A stretch of 64,000 nucleotides of DNA, taken from Blattamonas nauphoetae. Its lineage: Eukaryota > Preaxostyla > Oxymonadida. The notes below the pieces were generated by a model. The model searched no databases. It was given only the letters and a program-made list of their open reading frames with translations, and was not told the DNA's origin. Both the position numbers and the translations under genes were made by a program. The stretch lies in the NCBI GenBank assembly GCA_033064195.1, contig JARBJD010000020.1, forward strand, positions 62,001 to 126,000, read 5' to 3'. Positions 23,601 to 33,518 of the stretch are shown here, in pieces. Position 1 is the stretch's first letter. Each line of letters begins with the position of its first letter.

Positions 23601-26600
23601 GGGGTGTCGATCACGAAAACGAAAGCAGCGATCGAACACGAGATTGTGCTTTCAGGGAAGAATGTTGGATCAGTTGTGACTCTGTCGTCGTTCTCAGACA
23701 CATTTGGAGCGTTGGAAGACCAGACGACTGAGAAGATGCGAGAAGTGTGGGGAATTGACGAAGATGATGAGAAATCGACAGGACCTCTTTCGTACTTCTT
23801 CTTTGGTCGGTCATCAGGAGCAGTTCATGTCTCGTCTGGATTCTGGGACCATTGGAAGTGTGGATTGAAAGAACAACCGTGCTCGTCACTGAGTTTTGGG
23901 TATTCGGAAATTTCTGGAACATCTCAAGGAATTGGGAAAGTTCAGCTTGACTCCGACACAATCCTCTCCTCTGATCTGGAAACCGAATCAAAATCAGTTG
24001 AGATTTCTTCAGATGGCGTGTCGATACTGTCCTTCGAGTCGTCAGGCTCTCTGGTCGTTTCGACTGGTGAACTCTTCCTTTCGTCGCTCGAGATTGTTCT
24101 CCCCTCGACACTTCTGGTGTCTCCGTTCATTGTGAGTGGAGGAAGACTCAGCATTGACTCAACAGTTCTGATCACCAGCTCTGGAACTGTTAAATCTCCC
24201 ACCGTTGTTCGCTCGCCTCTCTTCGTTGTCTCGTCTGGATCTCTTTCTGTGTGTGGATCGATATCGTCGCCTCTTCTCTTCAAATGGTTCAAGTCAGACG
24301 ACGCCAGCTGCATTTTGAGAGTGGATGGATCGTCGTCGCCTTCGATTGAGATTTCGGATTGTGAATTTGTGAGTTGCGAATCGTTGAATGGGAAGAGTGG
24401 AGTGATTTCGCTTGTTGGAAGTCCTTCGCCATCGACTTCGTTTGAGATTCGGAATTGTCGCTTTGAGAAGAATGTTGGAGCAGAATCTCAAGACATTTTC
24501 GTGTCGGATGGATGGGGAGAGTTGTTGAATCGCGAGAACTTCTCGAACAGCTTCTCGGACAGTGACATGGATCATTTGGTGATTGGATCGAAGGCAGCCA
24601 ACGATCTTCTTCCATTTTCGATTCTTCGCGTGAATGGGGAGACGCACAACGATTCTGAATGTCATGTTTCGTGGATTGCGTGTTCGAGTGTTGTTCGGAG
24701 TGTTGCTCTGTGTGTGCAGGAAGAGAAAGACCACTCGTTTGCTCTTCGTCTGATTGAACTTGAAACAGACATTGTTGAATGCAGTCCGCTGATTGTTGAT
24801 TCAAAACGGATTGAACTGTTTGGATTGTCACAATCGCTTGTTCTGGGATGCAGTCATTCTGACTCGCTTTTGACGATCTCGACAGGATCTGGATTGATCC
24901 ACACGCTCACCCTCTCCCACTCGAACCCCTCTTCACTCTTTCCGTTCCTCTCGCTGACTCAGAATGGAACACTCGCTCTTCGATCGATTGTTGTGGAAGT
25001 CTCACCAATGCCACTCTGCTCACCTCTGGTTTCGTCGTTGTCTGGATTGGTGTCGCTTTCGATGAGCAACATTTCTTTGATTGAACTGAGTGATCATTCA
25101 TTGATTGAATCGTCTGGATCAGTTGAGATTGATGGATGTTCATTCTCGTCGATTGTCACTCACTCAGAAAGAGGACAAGTTTTGACAGCTCAACTGAGCG
25201 AGAATGTTTCAGTGAAGATCACTCACACTGAGTTCAATTCATCTCGCAACACTGATTCATGTTGGGTTCTTCTGAATGGATCAAACGAAGAGACGTTCAC
25301 ACCGTCGAACTGGGAAGGATCGTTTGGGATTGGCTCGAATCCTGGTTACATTCTAGTGCATTCTCCGATTCGCGCGGATCTTGGCCACTTCAACCCTTAT
25401 TCGCTTCTTTATGAGCTGTATCCTCGGACATCCGCATGGATTGTTGTGTCATCGGAAAGAGGAAGAGTTGACCATCCTCTCTGTGGGAGTTCAGAAATGG
25501 CATGCTCGACGATTGAGAAAGGGGTTGGTCTGACCAGAGTGAAGAAAGTGATGATCTCTGGGAGAGGAGTGGTTGGGGATGTTGTGATGATGGATGGGGA
25601 TGAACTTGGGATTTCAGGATTGAAGAAACATGGTCTTGTTCGATTTGTGGGATTTGGCCGAATTGTGAACAATGAATTCGTCGACCCCGACTATCTGACG
25701 CTGAGTGATGTTTCTGTTGATGTTTCTGAGAGTTCTCTTTCGAGCGAGGCTGCGCTGGACATTGTTGTTGGATCGATGATTGTTTCGGATGTGTCGTTCA
25801 GCTCGTCGCGCTCGATCGATTTCCCACTGATTCGAATGTCTGGAGAAATGATGAAACTGACATCAGTAAAGATAGATATCTCTTTTTCTGAATCATCCCC
25901 GGTGATCCTCCAGAATTCACCCTTGATTCGTCTGGAAAGAACGAATGCGACGGTTCACACTGGCCAGACTCTCCTCTCAGCATCCAATATCACCGAATTT
26001 GTTTTGGATTCATGTACCTTTTCAGGATCTCTCTCGACGACGAATGACGCAAGTGACATCTGCGAATGGAATTCAGGATTGGTCACTGTCGACCACAGCA
26101 ATGTGACACTTCGGTTCACTGAATTCACTCGGCTCTCGCAAGGAGCGATGTTTGTGAATGCGAGCCAAGTCTCGATTGCGTCGTGCACCTTCCACGACAA
26201 CATTCCTTCGTCATCGTCGTCGTCGCGATTTGGATCGTTGAGACACAACGTGGATTGTGTTGGTGAGAGCACGATCTCGATTGGATCGCTGAGTGGGGGC
26301 GATGGAAGTGGATCAGAATGGGTGTGGATGGAGACAGACGAAGACTGTGTGATTGAATGGAACAACACTCAGCTGACAGCACCGTTCTTTGTTCCCTCGC
26401 TGAACACGAAATTGTCATCAAGCAAGACAGAGAACAACACACTGTTGATCTCGTTGGTTGGCTCACTGTTGATTCCGTGTGATCTGAAACTGAGACTGTT
26501 TGAAAGTGGGGGAAGTTCACCAAGATCGAATGCAGAAAAGAAAAACAAGACGATTGACATCACCTCAGATCAAACGAACGAAACGCATCTCTCTTTGTCA

Positions 26601-28390
26601 GTTCCTCTGTCGTCGATTGATCTTGATGTGGCGTTGGAGTGGAGAGGATTGCTTGTGTTTGGACATGGATGTCGCGAAACAGAGTGGATTGTTGTGAAAC
26701 TGAGTGCGAAGGATGAGAGAAAGTCGCAACTGGTGCAAGCGATGAAATGGATGGGTCCTGTGATTGGTGGATGCTTTGTGGGCCTTCTGCTGATTCTGAT
26801 TGTGGTCGTTGTTCTCTGTTGTCGTCGTCGAAAGAAATCGGAGCAGGGGACGGCCTTGTTGGCGAAACAAGAACTGGACGAGGGAGAAGAGATCATTGAA
26901 AAGATGGAACTTGTTGGTCTTGACACTGGAGACTATCCCGCAAAGCCGAACGACAACAATCTGATCAACGCCAACTCAGAAATGACTGAAATGACGAAGA
27001 TAGGTTTCAAAGAAACTGATGTCGTTGTGATCCACGCGGTCGAGATGGTTGAAGGGATCGATGTTGATGATATCATGGTTCGCTCGACTGTGAACAAGCA
27101 CGACACTCTTTATCACCGACTGCACAAACAGCCAGGCCAATTCACGATGGACAAACTGAAGCTGGAGAAGAGACTGGCGCGTGGATTGGAGAACATTGCA
27201 CAAGCTGACAGTGGATCGGAAGTGCTGGTGAAGCTGTCGCCTCACTGGGTGATCTTTGACCATGGAGACAAGATTCTTCTTCAGTGTGAGAGTGAAAAGA
27301 AAGCGTTGGGTTTTTTCGGGAGTGCCCAGGTCGGTCAGGAGGCGATGATCGGTCACGAGGGCCAACGATGGGAGTCGCCTGAAGTGGCGGAGAAGCGAGA
27401 GACACTGGATCCGAACAAGGCAGCGGTGTTCAGTCTCGGGCTTCTGTTGTGGGAGATTGAGACAGAACAGATTCCTCTGCGGGAGTTGGATGCGCAGAAT
27501 GCTCAACGACAACTGGGAAGTGGATTGAGTCTGTCGATGGAGAAAGTGAAAGACAAGAACTTGGCAGAGCTGATCACGCGATGTCTTGAAATTGATGCGA
27601 CGAAGCGTCCATCTCTTCACGACATCTCGGACTTTCTTTGGAAGGTCGGAGCTGATGGAAAAGCATCGGACACTGTTGCACTCCTCCCGACGAATGCGAT
27701 CATCGCTCACCAGATGCCTTCACATTGACACGGTTGTGGGTTTCCTCACATTTCTCTAATCTCAAAAACGCTTCACTTGAATATTCTTTCCTTTTTCTTG
27801 ATTCAACTTTTCAACTCTCTCTTTCGCTTAACATTTTCTATCCCATCACATCCTCTTCAGAGATGTGTTGGCTCATATTTAGTCTCTTGAAGACCCATTT
27901 TGTTTTGATTCGAGACTCTTTTACCGTCTTCATCTCATCTCAAGTGAAATCAGACTCATGGTGAATTCTGTCCTCTGCTCTCACCTCAACACATGAAATT
28001 CAGAAAATCATCACTTCTGATTCACTTCTTGTGTTTGATTCCGTTCTGATTGATTTTTCAGATCCTCTGTGTTCTGACTCGTTTCCATTCTTGCTTGATG
28101 TTACCCTCACTTCACATATCCTCATCTCGCCCTGGACTCCAGAGTACTCTTTTGCATTCTCATCGCTCCTTTCGAGGATTCGTGGCTTTCTCTTGATTCC
28201 TCACACCCACATTCATATTCCATCACTTTTTTACGCGTTTTTCATTCTGTTCACCCTGTACCCCCAAACATAACTTTATCTGCCCTCCACATCAACTTTC
28301 TGCATTCTTTGTCACTATATTTTTTGCTGAAGAGTTCAACAACATTGGTTCGAATCCCGATCTCTCCCAAGAGGCACAGAAAGGATGAAT
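17604..28390 (+). repeat. Segmental duplication, unit 1 (intact surface-gene locus)
   Basis: Sequence from 17604 (starting TCTCTTCCGTGTGATATTG) through the coding region to about 28390 recurs in the same orientation from about 29050 to 43282, where it is split by mobile elements and internally deleted. The 3' flank is also shared (about 28045-28390 versus 42940-43282), so the duplication covers the whole locus and not a cDNA. Confidence 0.85.
17631..27728 (+). CDS. Giant beta-helix surface protein with TM segment and cytoplasmic pseudokinase tail (copy 1)
   Basis: The uninterrupted frame 17880-27728 gives 3,282 residues (numbering from Met 17880). A likely start is ATG 17631, encoding a signal-peptide-like MHLWLFAIALSFCSAK in the same frame, but a TAA at 17718 separates it from the body (see findings). 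The ectodomain is Ser/Thr-rich with repeating short strands typical of a right-handed beta-helix. Seven Cys-pair signatures of the form C-x(5-10)-C-x-[ST/G]-L occur near residues 563, 1196, 1489, 1740, 1993, 2260 and 2533; the last five intervals are ~250-290 residues, so they mark tandem modules. A TM helix (PVIGGCFVGLLLILIVVVV) at ~2959-2980 is followed by CCRRRKK. Residues ~3068-3270 resemble a kinase C-lobe (RWESPEVA, AAVFSLGLLLWEIE, TKRPSLHDI), but LSPHW replaces HRD and no DFG is seen, so it is probably a pseudokinase. Likely role: surface receptor or adhesin (inference). Confidence 0.8.
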
Positions 28391-29049
28391 GTGTTGAATA
28401 GACAGGATGATGTCTGAACATGAGGGGAGGACGGGACACTGCGAATGCCGATGTCGTTTGGGTGGAAATGAGAAGGCCACCGTCGGAGATGAACCTACCG
28501 ACTCACGAGTGGAAGGGGGATACTTTCAATTCGAAGTGATGAGGCATGTCAAATCAGTGGTTCGGAAAGAATCCATAAAATGTCACCTCTTGATTGTTCG
28601 TGTCAATTTCTCGATATTCTTGGAAACAGCGTCTTCTCCACAGGACAGTCCGATTGATAACTGGGTGTTGACATCTTCAAGTGATATTGGCCGTTCTTCG
28701 ACACTTGAAGCGACCACAATTGTGATTCTGGATCGAGACGAAAACAGTCCCTTGTGAGAGCGATATTGGTGCACTTCTCCATCGAGATGGTCTGGATTGA
28801 ACGATTCGCCCATCACTTTTGTTTGAACCTCGTCCTGAACATCAATCACTCTCTGATTCTCACCAATCAAACCAACAATTGATTGTTTGGGTTTTGCTTC
28901 TGTTCATCGGTTCAGACTCGCACAATGGTTCTTAAACAACCCAAAATGATTGCCCACAGTTCATCCCGTAATGGAGCGAACACCCGTTGACGAAACGTGG
29001 ATGAACTTGAACTGATCCCATTTTATTTTTGTTTGGTGTGCGCCGGAAA
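27729..29049. other. Region between duplicated loci, no convincing gene
   Basis: 1.3 kb. The first ~660 bp is 3' flank shared with the second copy (to ~43282). The rest (28400-29049) is unique here and contains only short ORFs on both strands, none with recognisable features. A GGTTCGAATCC string at ~28344 resembles a tRNA B box but no tRNA folds around it. Confidence 0.5.
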
Positions 29050-29076
29050 TCTCTTCCGTGTGATATTGCAAGTCCC

Positions 29077-30721
29077 ATGCATTTTTGGTTGTTTGCCATT
29101 GCACTCTCGTTCTGTTCTGCAAAAGTAAGCACCGATTATGTTTTGGATTTGAGAAGTCGTCTTTAATTTGCTAGCGACGAACATTCTCCCACTCATTTCC
29201 CTCAAAACACCTTTGCTCTTGGAAATGATTGCTTTTTTGCGAATGGGATCGAACTCCATTCAAAGAAGCTGACAATCACTGGATCATCCAACGAAACACA
29301 GATCATATATCGAAACGAAGATGAAATTTCACTCAAATCGCAGCATGACATGAACGAAGGTCATCCGGCCAGAGATTTGCAGACACTGTTCGATCTGGAG
29401 AATAGTACACTGTCACTGCACCGAATATATTTGAATTTGGCCCCATTGGACACGAATCCTGAAACGGGCACAAAATGTGCGATTCTGATTGATTCTTCGG
29501 TCTCAGCCTCAGATTGCACTTTTGAGTTGGAATGTGGGCATTCCCCGTTCCTCTTTTCGTCACGCGATGCATCACTGTCTTCCCTTTCGTCTTCGTCCAT
29601 CAGTCTTGAGCGGATTCGCATCACGAGCGAGCGAATGGTGATTGGATCACTTTCCGAAGTCTCCCACCGCGATTCCCAACTCCTGGAGTGCCAGATGCAT
29701 CTTTCTTCATCGTCGTTGTCTTGCCTTGATTTTGCGACGAATTCGGGACTTTCTTTCTGTTTCTCTCCCAACTCGCCCTCTCTCTCGCTCACATCGACAG
29801 TCTCAGCGTGTTCACTCTCAAACCTGACATCCCACAGCCCTTCACACTTCTCGAAGACATCTTGCTCTGTGTCTGAGCGACTGATTGGGAACAAGATTGA
29901 TCAAGTGGAGAACTGCCTGTTTGGAACCGTGTCATCTCCGCTTGGATCACACCTCTCGTTCGTCTGCTCGAACACATCGATTTGCGAGAGTGTGAACACC
30001 GAGCCAGAAGTGACTGATCCACCAACAATCGCCGAAAAAGATCAAGTTTGGGTGTTTCCCACCCCAGTTCCCCAAAAGAATTATCCGAACAAGTCTGAAC
30101 GATATCTATTCCAGAATGTGACTTTCGAAGCAGCAACCACAACAACCATATTCCGAATGCTCTCTTTCACAAACTTCTCCGGCTCACTGTTGCTGGTCCA
30201 GTGCACATTCACTGTTTCTGTTTCGTCTGGGCATGTCTATCTCCTTTCTGCATCAGCTCAGCCTGAGACTCTCCCTCATCTTTCCATCGACCAGTGTTCC
30301 ACAAAGTATCAGACAACCGACAATAATCCGACAGCAAACAACCAACTCGTCACCATAAACTCGTTCTATCACACACTTTCTTCCTCCAACTTCTCATCAC
30401 ATGCTTCTACAACATGCACCCGATTGTTTTCCGTTGTATCTTCAGCACCTCTGTTTCAGGCAGCAAACTGCATCTTCGAAAAGCAGAGCACATCAGGACA
30501 AGGATCTGTGTTGGGTAGTTCGACTGCATATGTGGTTCTCCATCTCTTCGATTGTCTCATCTCGTCGAATTCTGCACTGAGTCACGGAGGGGCCGTAATG
30601 ACTTATCAAGGCATCAACAAGCTTCACCACTGCGTGTTCAAGGACAACACGGCCAGAATGAGAGGAGGAGCACTCTTTTTTTGCTTGGCCTGTCAATCTC
30701 ATCTTCATGGAGGACTGCCAC
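29077..30721 (+). pseudogene. Surface-protein gene copy 2, piece 1 (N-terminal)
   Basis: Corresponds to 17631-19272 of the intact copy, including the same signal-peptide-like leader (ATG 29077; one Leu-to-Phe change) and the same in-frame TAA 29 codons later (29164). The body is open from there and very similar, with stretches of near identity (for example 29820-30050) alternating with diverged ones (30060-30400). The homologous frame stops at 30721, where the hAT-like element begins; reading continues into element sequence to a stop at 30939. If transcribed it would yield a soluble truncated ectodomain of ~530 residues from Met 29350, without TM or tail. Confidence 0.8.
30714..30721 (+). repeat. 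Target-site duplication half-site A1 (hAT-like insertion)
   Basis: ACTGCCAC directly before the element. Its partner is not at this element's other end but at 38514-38521 of the other element (reverse complement TCTGCCAC, 7 of 8 matching). The intact copy reads through this site (GGAGGACTGTCACTTCTCG), confirming an insertion. Confidence 0.8.
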
Positions 30722-32951
30722 CAGGGTGTTCCATTTTGCGGGCAAGGTCTGAAGATAGTGTTGAAATGTTGAGAAAAGGGCGGTCTAATTGTGGTGAAGT
30801 TGTCATTGGGAGAGGCAGGCATAATGTTCAGCCGAAAGAGAGAACGAGTGTTCGGAGTGGTACCCATCATAAATCCAGATCATTGGTTCCTTTTCCTCAA
30901 ATCTCATTGAAGTGCTTGAAGAATGAACTGAGAGCGTGAAGAGATAGACTCACTCGTTTTTTCCACGTATTCAACTTCATTTCCATCCAGAATCTGGAGT
31001 GGCGACTCATCACTTTTCCATGTCATGTACGTCGTTTTCATCTTCTATATTCTCATATTCATCTCTTTCACCTTGCTTTCTATCATTTTCTTCTCTTTGC
31101 CGCCATGTCACCTGACAATTGTCTGCTGTTTTCAGTTCCCCATTTTGAATCAAGAATCTTCAGCCGTCCTCCAACTCAACACTCCTTTTGTCGACTTCAT
31201 CCTCTCCGTCTGGAGCACCGACCATGAGCGACCGCTGGCTGTGATTGAACAGATTGTTCCGCAGCCGCTGACCAGCGTGGCGTGAGTGCATCAGCCCAGG
31301 AACATGACATCCTCTCGCCACCACTCCAATCGTGGATGAGGTTTGACCCATTCAGATCGTCTCAACTTAGCCAGCTGTCGAATTTGCCCACTAAGACATA
31401 TCATTCTCTCCGAAGCGAAGGCTCCACTCCCCACACAACCCGACACTCGACGAATCAAATTGGAGCTGGATCAGCGGTTGGACAAGGCGAGGAGAGCGTG
31501 GAAAGATAAGGAAGCCTAAATCAAGGAAGAGATCTCGAGACTGCGGAGCAAACAAAAGTCCACCAAGGTGCACCAGCACGATCCGTCGGACGAGGAAGAC
31601 GAAGCCCCCGCACCGCTCGAGGACGGGAATGTCATCACAACGGAAAAGTCAATCACTGTCACCCTCCCCCGCACGTCAATTCAGTATGGCGTAGTACAAC
31701 GCACAGAGACGTGGATCGACTCGACCATCCACGTCTCGTCGTCGCTGATCATCCACGTCACACTGCACACCATCCTCGCCAACGAGCCGAGTTGGTGAGA
31801 TGGGCCCTGTTGGTCAGATACCACAACTCAGGTCAGCTTGACCTCTCAGCTGATGGGAACAGGACAACTGTGTGCCTCTTCTACTCGCTGGTTCCGAAGA
31901 GTCGCCTCAGATTGGCTACTCAAACTCCAGCCGACCTCACACTCCCAAACCCACAATCGGAGTTCAGCCTGCCCTCCAAAGACTTACCACGACTGGTTCT
32001 GCCTCATCTTCATTTCTGCCGCTCCGTTGTCTGTCGAGTTTGGTGTGGCCGAGGATGTTGTGTGTGAATCGATAAGAACGTCGAGCATGTCTTCCGAGTC
32101 GACTGTCTTGGCCAACTCTCCTCGCTCGCTTCCACAACGTCCTTCTCTGACCATTTCGAACTGTCTTAACACTTTGTGTATGGTTTGGTGAGTTGCCTGG
32201 GCTCGTTCAACCACATTCTCTCCAATCGAGCTCGTCTCCTCGTCATGTCTGGTTGGAGCCTCTTCCGTCCTTTCCTCTCCTCCCACATCGACTCTTTCGT
32301 CAAATCACTCGCCGACGGCTCGTACGACCAGCGAGTCATTCCCGTCCATCTTTTGGCAGGCTCTTTGCCTGAAGTGTTCTTCCATCCAGTTTGGATGAGC
32401 GAGACGCTGCTGTACGACATCTGCTCGATTGAATGGAACGACAAACCAGAACACAGACTTTTCAATTGAAGTCTTCTCTTGTCGTGTCTAATCGTCCATC
32501 ATTCCCATCCCATCTCCCACAACCCCACTCTCAACTCGCTCCGTAGACATAAGTACACAACCCTTCATCGAACAATGTGATTCTTTCAATTTCGGATGCA
32601 GATTCATGGGAATTGAGTGTGGAGGATTTCAGAATGACATGAAAGCCAGAAGATGAAACTGTGTTGGTGGTTGTGAAGAATGAATGAATGATTGTGAATA
32701 ACCATGCGATATGAACCCACACGTCTTTCGATGACCTTATACTGCTTTGATCCGGTTCTGTTAGGGCCAACAAGCCGTCGATCTCATCGATGAGTTCCAT
32801 CGTTCGTTTCAAACCTGCAAAAGACCAACCTTTACCTTATTCATCCCTTGATTGTCGATTTATTAATTAAATTCAAGATTTGTATGTGTGTTTTGAAATC
32901 TGGTGGAGCGATCAAAACCCAGAAAATTATGGGTAGTATTGGAACACCCTG
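30722..32951 (+). mobile_element. hAT-like non-autonomous DNA transposon carrying gene fragments, copy 1
   Basis: 2,230 bp bounded by 12-bp terminal inverted repeats (CAGGGTGTTCCA). Length and sequence match the second copy (38522-40750, reverse orientation) apart from one C in a C-run near 31670. The 8-bp target duplications and CAGGG ends fit the hAT superfamily. No transposase is visible. Instead it contains pieces that look like captured host exons: a spliced pair around 30985-31285 with an intron of about 114 bp (gtacgt...ttttcag) encoding LNTPFVDFILSVWS; a segment at 32177-32468 encoding VFFHPVWMSETLLYDI; and an antisense segment at 32531-32812 encoding ELIDEIDGLLALTEP. I do not recognise the source genes. 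It is therefore a Pack-type element mobilised in trans. Confidence 0.8.
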
Positions 32952-32959
32952 ATCCTGAC
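32952..32959 (-). repeat. Target-site duplication half-site B1 (hAT-like insertion)
   Basis: ATCCTGAC on the plus strand, the exact reverse complement of GTCAGGAT at 40751-40758 beside the other element. An 8-of-8 match across two different elements shows that the two flanks were once on either side of a single insertion. Confidence 0.85.
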
Positions 32960-33215
32960 TGGCAAGTTGAGATCTCCATATTCACTGATGTTAGTTTCAT
33001 CACTTCTCCACTCATTCGAATCAGCGGGAAACCAATCGAGCGCGACGAGCTGAATGAAACATCCGAAACAATCATCGATCCAACAACAATGTCCAGCGCA
33101 GCCTCGCTCGAAAGAGAACTCTCAGAAACATCAACAGAAACATCACTCAGCGTCAGATAGTCAGGGTCCACGAAGTCATTGTTCACAATTCGGCCTCCTC
33201 CCACAAATCGAACAA
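32952..33215 (-). pseudogene. Surface-protein gene copy 2, piece 3 (inverted)
   Basis: On the minus strand this reads FVDPDYLTLSDVSVDVS and matches 25638-25880 of the intact copy (region after beta-helix module 7). It abuts the long-TIR element at 33216 and the hAT-like element at 32951. In gene order it follows piece 2 and precedes piece 4 (40751 onward), with which it shares the 8-bp duplication GTCAGGAT. Its orientation is opposite to pieces 1 and 4. Confidence 0.85.
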
Positions 33216-33308
33216 GGGTAAGTCTAGGCTCAGATCCGGAAAAGTCTAGACGCAGATCTGCAGATCGGTCTAGGCGCAGATCTCGAAGTCTACACGCAGA
33301 TCTCTCTT
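33216..33308 (+). repeat. Left terminal inverted repeat of the 4.5-kb element
   Basis: 93 bp; pairs with 37644-37736 on the opposite strand with four transitions. Four internal subunits begin GTCTA (at about 33222, 33244, 33268 and 33288), and a GCAGATCTGC palindrome lies between the second and third. Confidence 0.85.
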
Positions 33309-33518
33309 GTTTTGGTTCATTTCGACTTAAAAATGTTTGCAATCAAAGAATACGACGTGAAATGTGAATTTTGTGTTGATCATTTCGCATTTTTCGGCAT
33401 TGCAGTTTGGAGTTGACTTCAGAGTTGATCCCACCCATGAATGTCGCTTGCTGCCGCTGCAGTATCCTCATCCCAATCACTGGCCGTTCAGTCTTCATCC
33501 ACAGGACGTATCGCCTTG

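Noticed and set aside
26976-27710. Long minus-strand ORFs opposite the surface gene and its copy
   Set aside because: Shadow frames of the biased Ser/Glu/Arg codon use on the coding strand; present in both copies only because the DNA is duplicated.
28335-28365. tRNA gene suggested by GGTTCGAATCC
   Set aside because: No matching T-arm stem, A box or acceptor stem can be drawn around it, and the duplicated flank at ~43235 lacks the motif.
28407-28870. Overlapping ~95-116 residue ORFs on both strands
   Set aside because: No recognisable domain, no splice-consistent extension, and not present in the duplicated flank.
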